From positions 310,001-374,000 of the forward strand of contig JAJFKU010000063.1 in the NCBI GenBank assembly GCA_021773035.1: 64,000 nt of DNA, in the 5' to 3' direction. Numbering within the stretch: position 1 is the stretch's first letter; the number at the start of each line of letters is the position of its first letter. The stretch is from Woeseiaceae bacterium. Its GTDB lineage: Bacteria > Pseudomonadota > Gammaproteobacteria > Steroidobacterales > Woeseiaceae. The notes under the pieces were generated by a model. The model was not told the origin of the DNA, did not search any database, and saw only the letters and a program-made list of their open reading frames with translations. This document shows positions 25,101 through 32,740 of the stretch, one piece after another. Made by a program: the position numbers and the translations under genes.

Positions 25101-26384
25101 ATGAACCCACTCACGCACCTGGCAATCGTCTGGGGGGCAGTTTTCGTCGCCGTCGTCGCGGCCAAGAAAACGCGCCTGACACCCGTGTTGTATTTCCTCT
25201 TTGTCGGCTGTGTGCTGGCGAATCTGGGTGTATTGCCCGAAGTCAGCGGCTCTTTCATACGCACGTTTGCCGAGCTGGGCATCATATTCATCATGTTTTC
25301 GCTCGGTTTCGAGGAATCGACGGATAATTTCCTGGCCAGCGTCAGGCGCAGCTGGGGAATCGCGTTGTTCGGCGCGCTTGGCCCGTTTGTCGTGGCCTAC
25401 CTGATTGCAGATCACATATGGCAGGACCCGAATATCTCGCTGATGGTGGGGCTGGCGATGACCGCGACGGCCGTATCGCTGACCATGGTCTCGTTGCAGG
25501 GCCTGGGTTTGTCGAATTCCGTGGTCGCGACGCGAATCATGACATCGGCGTTGCTCGACGATATCGGTTCGCTGGTGGCGGTTGCTATCGTCGTGCCGGT
25601 GGCGACCGGTAGTGGCGATCTGACGCTGGCAGGGCTGGCGGTGACCGGCGGCAAGGCCGTCGCGTTTTTCCTGATCGTTACGGTGATCGGGATCTGGATA
25701 TTCCCAAAGGGTTCGTTGACGTGGCTGAGAGACCTGCCGCTGCTGCGCGTGCTCAGCATGCAGAATTATCTGACCTTTGACGACGGCCGCTACGCCACGC
25801 TTGCGATTCTGCTGGTAGCTCTGCTGGTCGGTCTGACCGCGCACGCCTTCGGTTTTCATCCCGCTGTCGGCGCTTATATGGCGGGCCTGATCGTTCGCGA
25901 AGAGCACTTCCAGCTCAGGGATCGTGGTGATGAAGAAGGGCGTACGCATCCGGGCGGGAATGTTTACGCGGAGACAAAACGCATCGTCGACAACGCGGCA
26001 TTCTGTTGGATCGGCCCGGTGTTTTTCGTCGACCTGGGCGCGAAGATTCTGTTCGACTGGGACCTGTTGGTCGCAATCATGCCCTTCGCTATCGTCATGA
26101 CAGTCGGCATTGCCGTCATTCAGGTGGTTTCCGCCGGGCTCGCCGCGAGATATACCAGTGGCATGAACAGTGCGGAAAGTCTGATGGTCGGCTTCGGTAT
26201 GCTGGGCCGCGCGGAGCTGGCGTTCGTCGTCATGGATATCGCTTACGTGCAGTACCGGATAATGCCGGTAGAGGCGTTCTTTACGCTGATGATAACGGCC
26301 TTCTTTCTGAACGTTCTGGTGCCGGTAACGATTGGCTGGTGGCGGCCCTACTACTTGCGTTCAATCGGGGAGGATGGTGGCTAG
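25101..26384 (+). CDS. CPA2-family cation:proton antiporter
   Basis: A 427-residue inner membrane protein with about 12 membrane helices and no cytoplasmic NAD-binding domain. Family signatures are LYFLFVGCVLANLG, GIIFIMFSLGFEESTDNFLAS, the cation-binding-site helix ATAVSLTMVSLQGLGLSNSVVATRIMTSALLDDIGSLVAVAI with its tandem acidic DD, and GFHPAVGAYMAGLIVRE. It exchanges Na+ or K+ for protons. It is divergent from the FixJ-type gene with 64 bases between, and ends overlapping the ABC permease gene by 4 bases (convergent). Confidence 0.88.
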   Translation: MNPLTHLAIVWGAVFVAVVAAKKTRLTPVLYFLFVGCVLANLGVLPEVSGSFIRTFAELGIIFIMFSLGFEESTDNFLASVRRSWGIALFGALGPFVVAYLIADHIWQDPNISLMVGLAMTATAVSLTMVSLQGLGLSNSVVATRIMTSALLDDIGSLVAVAIVVPVATGSGDLTLAGLAVTGGKAVAFFLIVTVIGIWIFPKGSLTWLRDLPLLRVLSMQNYLTFDDGRYATLAILLVALLVGLTAHAFGFHPAVGAYMAGLIVREEHFQLRDRGDEEGRTHPGGNVYAETKRIVDNAAFCWIGPVFFVDLGAKILFDWDLLVAIMPFAIVMTVGIAVIQVVSAGLAARYTSGMNSAESLMVGFGMLGRAELAFVVMDIAYVQYRIMPVEAFFTLMITAFFLNVLVPVTIGWWRPYYLRSIGEDGG

Positions 26385-27481
26385 TCGAGCCGTTTTGTGA
26401 ATCGCTTGGCGGCAATTGCCATTGCGACAACAGTGAATCCGATCAGGTAGTAAAAATCCGGCATCAGTTCGGTGATGGACGCTTCTCGCAACATGATGCC
26501 ACGCGTCAGGCGAATGAAGTGCGTGGTCGGCAACACTTCCCCAATGTACTGTGCCACGATCGGCATGCCGTCAAAGGGAAACATGAATCCCGATAGCAAG
26601 ATGGACGGCATGAGAATAAACACGGTCAGTTGCATGGCCTGAAACTGTGTATGCGTGGCCGTGGATATCAGCAGGCCCAGCGCGAGGTTTGCGCCAATGA
26701 ACGCGGTACCCGCGATGTACAGGTCGATGACGCTGCCTCGCAGCGGCACGTCGAATAACAATTGACCAAAACCGAGAATTATGGCGAGTTGCAGTAATCC
26801 GATCGCAACATACGGCGTAACCTTTCCGATCATGAGCTCGGCAGAACTTAGCGGTGTGTTGATGAGCAGTTCGAGGTTGCCGCGTTCGCGCTCGCGTACG
26901 ATGGCGACGGCCGTGAACAGCATCATCGTCATCATCAGGATAATGCCCATTAGCCCGGGAACAATATTGACGGGCGTGCGGCGCTCCGGATTGTAGTAGG
27001 GGCGAACCTCAATGAGTTCCTGGCGTTGCTCCCGCGGTGGCGCCGAGTCGAACGCGATCGGCATGGAACGCAACTGATTGGCCACGCCGAGTATCGTCGG
27101 ATCGCTACCATCGACGAGAAGGTGCACGGCGGCGCGCCTGTTGTCCGCGACGCGGCGGTCGAAGTCATCGGGGATGACTACGCCGATAGAGATTTTTCCG
27201 CGCCGCAGTAACTCCTCCAGACCAGCCGGTGTTGCCGTAGTGGCTATAATATCCACAACCTGTGACGCCCGAAGCTCGGCTACGAATTGCTGCGACAGGT
27301 GTGTGCCGGCCTGGTTGGCGATGGCCGTCTTCAGGTTGCGGACGTCGGTGTTAATCGCGTAGCCAAACAGCAGAATCTGGATGAGCGGCAAGCCAAAGAC
27401 CATGCCGAAGGTCAACCGGTCTCTGCTGAGCTGCAGGACCTCTTTTTTAATAATGGCGTTCAGCCGCGACAGGGCTTTCAT
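26381..27481 (-). CDS. ABC-2 type exporter permease (YbhR/YhhJ-like)
   Basis: A 366-residue permease. One membrane helix near the N-terminus (LTFGMVFGLPLIQILLFGYAIN) is followed by a large periplasmic domain (residues about 45-170), then five helices in the C-terminal half with RERERGNLELLINTPLSSAELMIGKVTPYVAIGLLQ, the ABC-2 coupling loop. It forms the channel of a drug or small-molecule exporter. It overlaps the ATPase gene by 4 bases, and an HlyD-type adaptor precedes both. Confidence 0.9.
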   Translation of the reverse strand: MKALSRLNAIIKKEVLQLSRDRLTFGMVFGLPLIQILLFGYAINTDVRNLKTAIANQAGTHLSQQFVAELRASQVVDIIATTATPAGLEELLRRGKISIGVVIPDDFDRRVADNRRAAVHLLVDGSDPTILGVANQLRSMPIAFDSAPPREQRQELIEVRPYYNPERRTPVNIVPGLMGIILMMTMMLFTAVAIVRERERGNLELLINTPLSSAELMIGKVTPYVAIGLLQLAIILGFGQLLFDVPLRGSVIDLYIAGTAFIGANLALGLLISTATHTQFQAMQLTVFILMPSILLSGFMFPFDGMPIVAQYIGEVLPTTHFIRLTRGIMLREASITELMPDFYYLIGFTVVAMAIAAKRFTKRLD

Positions 27482-28419
27482 TGGCCACTCTCCTCGGATT
27501 CCATCGTGACTGCGACGAAGACATCTTCCAGCGACGGTGTTGCCAAAGCGGTAGTGGCGCTCACTCCGCTGGCTTTGAGGGCGTCTTCAACGAGGCGCAG
27601 GGGGTCGTCATGACGTACCGGTATCAGTACGCGAAGGCGAACGCCGAGTTGCGTGACGCTGGCGATTTCGCTGCTTCCGGCAAGCGCCGCCTGTGCGGCG
27701 TAGGGGTTCTCAGCCATGACCTCGACAATGTGCATGCCCGTCTGTTGCTGCAGTGCCTGCGGTGTGCCATCGGCGACCTTCACGCCGCGATCAAGGATGG
27801 CGAGCCGGTGGCAGCGCTCGGCTTCGTCCATATAGTGGGTCGATACCATGATTGTCGTACCGGATTCTGCGAGGCGAAAAAGATTCGCCCAGAAATCCCG
27901 GCGGCTCTGCGGGTCGACGGCGCTGGTGGGCTCATCCAGCAGCAACAGCTCGGGCCGATGCAGGACGGAGCAGGCCAGTGCCAGGCGTTGTTTCTGTCCG
28001 CCGCTCATGGTTCCGGCGAGTTGCCGACGTTGCGCCAGCAGATCGTATTTCGACAACAGTTCGTCGATACGCTGCGCCCGGTCTTTCCTCGGGTAGGAAT
28101 AGATTTCGGCAATAAAACGCAGGTTTTCCTGCACGGACATGTCGCCGAACAAGGAAAACTTCTGCGTCATGTACCCGATTCTCGGCTTCAGTTTCTGTGA
28201 GTTGCCCGGGATTTTTGTGCCGAGCACGACCGCTGAGCCTTCGGTGGGGGTCAGCAGTCCACACAGCATACGAATGGTCGTTGACTTGCCGGAACCGTTG
28301 GGTCCGAGAAAACCGTAAATCTGGCCTTTTGGCACTTTCAGGTCGAGTGCGCTGACGGCACGCAGTTTGCCGAACTGTTTAGTCAGGCCCCGTGCTTCGA
28401 TGGCGAATTCTGCTGACAC
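27478..28419 (-). CDS. ABC exporter ATP-binding protein
   Basis: A 313-residue ATPase with Walker A GPNGSGKST, signature MSGGQKQRLALACSVL, Walker B LLLLDEPTSAVD and the switch His in STHYMDEA. The C-terminal 90 residues are the extra regulatory domain seen in YbhF/YhiH-type drug exporters. Translation begins with GTG at 28419, three bases after the HlyD stop. It powers the permease encoded next. Confidence 0.92.
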   Translation of the reverse strand: MSAEFAIEARGLTKQFGKLRAVSALDLKVPKGQIYGFLGPNGSGKSTTIRMLCGLLTPTEGSAVVLGTKIPGNSQKLKPRIGYMTQKFSLFGDMSVQENLRFIAEIYSYPRKDRAQRIDELLSKYDLLAQRRQLAGTMSGGQKQRLALACSVLHRPELLLLDEPTSAVDPQSRRDFWANLFRLAESGTTIMVSTHYMDEAERCHRLAILDRGVKVADGTPQALQQQTGMHIVEVMAENPYAAQAALAGSSEIASVTQLGVRLRVLIPVRHDDPLRLVEDALKASGVSATTALATPSLEDVFVAVTMESEESGQ

Positions 28420-28422
28420 CGT

Positions 28423-29376
28423 CTAGTCCAGCACGAATTCGACCTCGACGGGCACGCCGTCGGGGAGACGTTCCAGCGCTTCGGCGATGTCGACTTTGGC
28501 AACATAGCTAAGGCGACCGCGATCGTGTTCAGTCAGTGCGTAGTAGGGTGTAAACGCGGCTTCGGTCGCGACGCTGCGCACGGCCCCAGCAATCGGCGTT
28601 TCCAGTCCGTCGACATAAATCGCGGCTTTAGTACCGCTTCCAATGTGCACCCTGATCGCCTCCGGAACATATACTCGGGCGTGGACCTGCTCTCCGGCGA
28701 GCAGGATAATCGCTGCCTGGCCGGCGGTGGGGCGTTCGCCGACCTCAAAGATGCGACTGTCGACAACGCCATCGACAGGGGCCGTCAGCACATGCCGCTC
28801 AAGATCGATCCGGGCGCGATCCCGACGCGCGGCGGTCTGTTTCACGGTTTGTTCCGCCTGCGCAAGTTCTTCCAGCGTTGTTCCCGCCAGCAGTTCTTCC
28901 AGTTGCGCGAGCCGCAGTTTCAGCGTCGCCTGCGCCGCGTCGAGCGCGGCCGACGCGCGGTCAAGAACTTCGGCGGACGCGAGCCCGCGCTGATGCACTT
29001 CCTCGATGCGCTCAAGCTCTGTCTGACGAAAGTCGAGCTCCTGCGTTGCGCCTTCGACGTTTGCTCGCGCCGCGGCAATCTGTTCGCTGCGCGGCCCGCG
29101 GAGCAGTTCGTCCATTCTTGCTTTCGATTGCAGATACACCGCTTCGGCGTCAGCAAGCTGCACCCGGGCGCGTGAATCGTTCTGTCGCAGCAACACCTCG
29201 CCGGCGCTGACTGTCGCACCTTCCATAACGGCGATATCGACGATGGGTTCGGCGAACTCCACACTTAGTTCAACGCGGTCGGAGGTCAGTTCGCCGACGA
29301 CACGATGGTTCTCGTCACCGCCCGAGCAGGCGCTCAGCAGTAGTACGGTAGCCGTTAAAATACCTGTTCTCAGCAT
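28423..29376 (-). CDS. HlyD-family periplasmic adaptor lipoprotein
   Basis: A 317-residue membrane-fusion protein with signal sequence and lipobox LSAC (Cys17). It has half-lipoyl motifs (VELSVEFAEPIVDIAVMEGATVSAGEVLLRQND and HVLTAPVDGVVDSRIFEVGERPTAGQ) around a long coiled coil (about residues 75-190), then a beta-barrel domain. Such proteins link ABC-2 exporters to an outer membrane channel. The start at 29376 has GGAG at good spacing; upstream frame extension would enter the tetR gene. It is encoded between tetR (14 bases) and the ATPase. Confidence 0.9.
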   Translation of the reverse strand: MLRTGILTATVLLLSACSGGDENHRVVGELTSDRVELSVEFAEPIVDIAVMEGATVSAGEVLLRQNDSRARVQLADAEAVYLQSKARMDELLRGPRSEQIAAARANVEGATQELDFRQTELERIEEVHQRGLASAEVLDRASAALDAAQATLKLRLAQLEELLAGTTLEELAQAEQTVKQTAARRDRARIDLERHVLTAPVDGVVDSRIFEVGERPTAGQAAIILLAGEQVHARVYVPEAIRVHIGSGTKAAIYVDGLETPIAGAVRSVATEAAFTPYYALTEHDRGRLSYVAKVDIAEALERLPDGVPVEVEFVLD

Positions 29377-29390
29377 GGTTTCTGCTCCGC

Positions 29391-29999
29391 TCACGCTCTG
29401 ATGTTCGCGAGTAACATATCGATTTGAGTTTCTATCAGCGCGTCGGTATCCAGCGCCTTGCCGGCGAACACAATCCCCCACACGATGGACAGCATTACCG
29501 GCGCCACCAACAAATGTGGCTGCTCGGTTGCTGCGCATTGCCGGAATTCGCCACGTTCGACGCCACGCGTCAGGACCCTGTGCATTGCGGCAAGTCCTTT
29601 CGACACAACGTTGTCGTAGTAGTAGTCAGCGAGGTCCGGGTGTTTTCGCCCTTCGGCGAGCAGTAAGCGGACGACGACGGCCACCGGCGACGCGGGAACC
29701 TTTTTCATGAATGACAACAGGGGGCCGCGCACGAATTCCTCGGACGACAGCTCTGTGGTCTCCACGGTGTCGATCAATGCATCGACGCGTCGAATGACAA
29801 CGCTCTTTACAACCGCCTTGAAGAGTTCTTCCTTGGTTTTGAAGTACAGGTAGAGCAGGCCCTTGCTAACCCCGGCGCGCTTTGCGACTTCCTCGACCCG
29901 CGTTGCCGCATAGCCTTTCTCGGCAAAAGCGTCCAGGGCCGCGGCGGTGATTTCCTGGGGTCTGTCTTCTTTGCGGCGTCGATAGCGTGGTGCGGTCAT
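29391..29999 (-). CDS. TetR-family regulator of the exporter operon
   Basis: A 202-residue repressor with an N-terminal TetR HTH (ITAAALDAFAEKGYAATRVEEVAKRAGVSKGLLYLYFKTKEELFKAVV) and a helical ligand domain. The start MTAPRYRRRKEDRP at 29999 lies in the correct place for the family and just downstream of an excellent promoter (30031-30059) flanked by two near-identical palindromes. It is first in the operon with hlyD, ATPase and permease, so it should repress its own exporter until a toxic ligand binds. Confidence 0.9.
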   Translation of the reverse strand: MTAPRYRRRKEDRPQEITAAALDAFAEKGYAATRVEEVAKRAGVSKGLLYLYFKTKEELFKAVVKSVVIRRVDALIDTVETTELSSEEFVRGPLLSFMKKVPASPVAVVVRLLLAEGRKHPDLADYYYDNVVSKGLAAMHRVLTRGVERGEFRQCAATEQPHLLVAPVMLSIVWGIVFAGKALDTDALIETQIDMLLANIRA

Positions 30000-30009
30000 G
30001 AGTTGCTCG

Positions 30010-30031
30010 TTACTGACTCGTTGGTCAGCAA
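30010..30031. promoter_or_regulatory. TetR operator 1
   Basis: TTACTGACT-CGTT-GGTCAGCAA is an inverted repeat with a 4-base centre, downstream of the minus-strand -10 and covering the predicted transcription start of the tetR operon. It is almost the same sequence as operator 2. Confidence 0.7.
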
Positions 30032-30059
30032 TTATACTTGCTGACCCGTCGGTCAGCAA
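30031..30059 (-). promoter_or_regulatory. Promoter of the tetR-exporter operon
   Basis: On the minus strand TTGCTG (30059-30054) and a perfect TATAAT (30036-30031) are 17 bases apart. Operator 2 covers the -35 and spacer, operator 1 the start site, so repressor binding would exclude RNA polymerase. Confidence 0.7.
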
Positions 30060-30060
30060 G
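30037..30060. promoter_or_regulatory. TetR operator 2
   Basis: CTTGCTGACC-CGTC-GGTCAGCAAG is a perfect 10-bp inverted repeat with a 4-base centre. It overlaps the -35 and spacer of the tetR promoter, and its centre is 28 bases from that of operator 1. It may also affect the divergent GTP cyclohydrolase II gene, whose ATG is 45 bases away. Confidence 0.75.
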
Positions 30061-30104
30061 TGGCAGGCGTCGCAAATTTCACGCAATGCTTCATAATTCG
30101 CCAC

Positions 30105-30920
30105 ATGTTTACCTACATTGATCCGACTGTCCGTAAATGCCTGACAGAGCAGGGCACCCTGTTTCAGATTGATCGGGACGGGCTGCGGTTGTCGGCCGAC
30201 CGCTCGGGGCGTGGCTCGACAATCAGTATTCTCGGCCCGATTCCGCTGCCGCTTAAGCTCCCCGAGACGCGTGTGGATGTGCAGTGGTATGCCTGCGTAC
30301 GGAATACAGAGCTCGGTAAGATCGAGGAGCTGGCCGACGATCTTCGTGAACAAAACGGTCAGCAGTCCTTTGCCGCGCTGGCGTCTTTCATGGCGGTCAA
30401 CAGCGTTCTCGTTATCGGCGATCCCGCGACATGGAAAGCGCCGCTGGTGCGCGTGCATTCGAGTTGCCTGACTGGCGATGTGTTCGGCTCCGAGCGCTGT
30501 GAATGCGGGCCGCAGCTGCATGCCGCGGTTGAACGGGTTCAGGCCGACGAAGAGGGCGGCCTCGTCATCTACATGTCCGGACATGAGGGCCGTGGCATCG
30601 GTTTGTGGGCCAAGGCGGCAACTTATTTGCTGCAGGACTCCGGAGAAGATACCTACCAGGCGAATCGAACGCTGGGGCTGCCCGACGATTGCCGCGATTT
30701 CAGCGATGCGGCGTCATTGCTGAAGTATTTTCTCGGCGGCAAGGAGTTTCGTCTGTTGACCAATAATCCCAAGAAGGTCGACGACCTGACGCGCTTTGGT
30801 CTGCAGGGTATCACTCGTGTGAAACATGTCACCGGCGTCAGCGATAACAATCGGCGCTATCTGAACGCGAAGCAGGACTGGGGGCATAAGCTCGACGCGG
30901 AAGACCTGGCGTCGGACTGA
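30105..30920 (+). CDS. GTP cyclohydrolase II family protein
   Basis: A 271-residue protein, longer than E. coli RibA (196) by an N-terminal 70 residues. The catalytic core has the zinc cysteines in RVHSSCLTGDVFGSERCECGPQL, the GTP-binding MSGHEGRGIGLWAKAATYLLQ (usual RQEGRGIGL), DTYQANRTLGLPDDCRDFSDAASLLK and LLTNNPKKV. It should open GTP for riboflavin synthesis, though the longer N-terminus and isolated position suggest a paralogue. The start at 30105 (MFTYIDPTV) is provisional: no ribosome site is evident, and GTG 30060 in the same frame falls in operator 2. Confidence 0.82.
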   Translation: MFTYIDPTVRKCLTEQGTLFQIDRDGLRLSADRSGRGSTISILGPIPLPLKLPETRVDVQWYACVRNTELGKIEELADDLREQNGQQSFAALASFMAVNSVLVIGDPATWKAPLVRVHSSCLTGDVFGSERCECGPQLHAAVERVQADEEGGLVIYMSGHEGRGIGLWAKAATYLLQDSGEDTYQANRTLGLPDDCRDFSDAASLLKYFLGGKEFRLLTNNPKKVDDLTRFGLQGITRVKHVTGVSDNNRRYLNAKQDWGHKLDAEDLASD

Positions 30921-30935
30921 CGGCACGAAAAGCGC

Positions 30936-31751
30936 TTATTGTCGCCACAGGCGCGGATTCGCCGGCTGGTCTTCGAAGTTGCTGCGAAACGGGTTGATGT
31001 CGATCCCGCCGCGGCGCTGGTAGCGACCGTAGACGCTGAGTCTTTCGGTATTGCAGTGCTGCATAATGTCGACGAATATCCTCTCGATACACGCCTCATG
31101 GAAGTCGTTGTGTTGGCGAAAGGACACGACGTATTTTAATAAGGACTCCGGCTCGATTCCGGGTCCGTGATAGTGAATCGCGAGACTGCCCGTGTCCGGC
31201 TGCGAGGTCACGGGGCAGAGGCTGCGCAGCAGATGGGTGTGCAGTTGTTCTTCAACATAGTTGTCGCCGGAACGCCGCAACAGACTGGCATCGACCTCCC
31301 AGTCACTACAGCTCACTGCCAGCGTATCGATACAGGTCCCCGGCAACTGCGCCACCGATTGCAATGCCGTGTCGCCGGGCCGTTCGATATCGACCTGCAC
31401 GGCGACTCCCAGGATGGTGCTGAGATCTGCGCTGATCGAAGCGGCGACCTGGCCCGGGCCGTCGAAGTGACTCATGGCAAACGAACCCAGATACAGCTTC
31501 AGCGACTTGGATTCAATCAGCTTAGGTGAATCCGCCGGAACCCGTATCTCGGCCGTCGCGACGACCGGCAGACCCGCCGGCCCCAACCAGGTCAGTTCCC
31601 AGGCGTTCCAGATATCCGTGCCCCGGAAGGGCAGCTTCTGCAGGCCAAGGGCCGCGCGCGCTTCGTCACGGGGGATCGCGAATAACACGGCGGGTTCATA
31701 GTGGCTTGGGTAGTCGCTGTTTTCCCCCAGCGGGAGGGTCTGCTTGGTCAC
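30936..31751 (-). CDS. queF: NADPH-dependent 7-cyano-7-deazaguanine reductase QueF, long form
   Basis: A 271-residue enzyme that reduces preQ0 to preQ1 in queuosine synthesis. Recognised from LPFRGTDIWNAWELTWLGPAGLP, LIESKSLKLYLGSF and the C-terminal half LRSLCPVTSQPDTGSL (catalytic Cys179 and Asp186), VSFRQHNDFHEACIERIF and RRGGIDINPFRSN. The start is chosen as GTG 31751, which gives MTKQTLPLGENSDY and the normal long-form length; an open frame reaches ATG 31856 but its first 35 residues do not look like QueF. It converges on the GTP cyclohydrolase gene. Confidence 0.9.
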   Translation of the reverse strand: MTKQTLPLGENSDYPSHYEPAVLFAIPRDEARAALGLQKLPFRGTDIWNAWELTWLGPAGLPVVATAEIRVPADSPKLIESKSLKLYLGSFAMSHFDGPGQVAASISADLSTILGVAVQVDIERPGDTALQSVAQLPGTCIDTLAVSCSDWEVDASLLRRSGDNYVEEQLHTHLLRSLCPVTSQPDTGSLAIHYHGPGIEPESLLKYVVSFRQHNDFHEACIERIFVDIMQHCNTERLSVYGRYQRRGGIDINPFRSNFEDQPANPRLWRQ

Positions 31752-31858
31752 GGTCTGAGTCTCGATACAAAGTTCTCCGTATTCTGCAGCAATAAGCTCC
31801 GGAAAAGCCGGATTCTTGTGTAAAATACGCAGCCTTTTTTGCACCCTGTCACCCATTA

Positions 31859-31879
31859 GCCCGCGTACCGCGGGCGGAG
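31859..31879 (+). promoter_or_regulatory. Hairpin and ribosome site before cyanophycinase
   Basis: GCCCGCG-TAC-CGCGGGC forms a 7-bp perfect stem (31859-31875), directly followed by GGAG (31876-31879) nine bases before the cyanophycinase ATG. The stem abuts the ribosome site and could modulate translation. A possible -10 (TAAAAT, 31821-31826) lies upstream. Confidence 0.4.
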
Positions 31880-31888
31880 TCCATATTC

Positions 31889-32710
31889 ATGTGTCCTGCA
31901 AACGATATAGCCGGTACCGATCGCGGTTACATTATTCCCATCGGCGGTGCCGAGGAGAAGCTGAACAATCCCGAGATACTCGACCGGTTCATCGAAGTCT
32001 GCGGCGGTAAGCAGTCTCGTATCGGCATTATTCCGACCGCTTCGGAGCTTGAAGATACGGGCCGTAACTACGAAAAACTGTTTCGCAGTATCGGCGTTAA
32101 GCACGCGAGGGTGCTGCCTTTTATCAGCCGCGAAGACTGTCAGACCGGCACCGATGTCGACTACATAGAAAAGTGCGATGGCGTTTTCATGACCGGTGGC
32201 AATCAACTTCGATTGTCCACGACGCTTGGCGGTACGCGGGTTGCGCAGCTGCTGCGCCATCGCAACGCCGCCGGCATGCATGTCGCCGGTACCTCGGCGG
32301 GCGCCGCGTTCATGCCGGAGCACATGATTGCAGGTGGCGCGGAAGGCAGTACCCCCAGTCCCGACAAGGTGATTATGGCTCCGGGCCTCGGGCTGACGAA
32401 TGCCTTTATCATCGACCAGCACTTTCGGCAGCGGGATCGTCTTGGCAGGCTGTTGACGGCGCTGGCGTATAATCCCTTTGCCGTCGGTATCGGGCTGGAC
32501 GAGGATACCGCCGCGTTTATACGTCCCGGGGATGAGCTCGAGGTCGTTGGCAGCGGCGGAATAACCGTGATCGACCCTACCGGCCTCAGTTATTCTTCAA
32601 TGGACCGTGCGCGCCGCGGCGAGCCGGTTAGCCTGATTGACGTAAAGCTGCATATACTGGTGTCAGGCGGCCGTTTCGATATCGCATCGCGGGAAGCGCA
32701 CGCTGAATGA
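31889..32710 (+). CDS. cphB: Cyanophycinase
   Basis: A 273-residue serine exopeptidase of family S51 that degrades cyanophycin to beta-Asp-Arg dipeptides. It has GYIIPIGGAEEKLN, the fold motif VFMTGGNQLRLSTTLGGT, the nucleophile in HVAGTSAGAAFMPEHMI (Ser136) and GLGLTNAFIIDQHFRQRDRLGRL with the conserved DQHF. No signal peptide, so it works on intracellular granules. It is first of a three-gene cluster with cphA 30 bases downstream. Confidence 0.92.
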   Translation: MCPANDIAGTDRGYIIPIGGAEEKLNNPEILDRFIEVCGGKQSRIGIIPTASELEDTGRNYEKLFRSIGVKHARVLPFISREDCQTGTDVDYIEKCDGVFMTGGNQLRLSTTLGGTRVAQLLRHRNAAGMHVAGTSAGAAFMPEHMIAGGAEGSTPSPDKVIMAPGLGLTNAFIIDQHFRQRDRLGRLLTALAYNPFAVGIGLDEDTAAFIRPGDELEVVGSGGITVIDPTGLSYSSMDRARRGEPVSLIDVKLHILVSGGRFDIASREAHAE

Positions 32711-32740
32711 CGCCGACAACAATACCGACAGGCAGCGATC

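Noticed and set aside
25002..25949. 315-residue open frame antisense to the CPA2 antiporter
   Set aside because: Low-complexity Arg/Gln/His composition and full overlap with a well supported gene.
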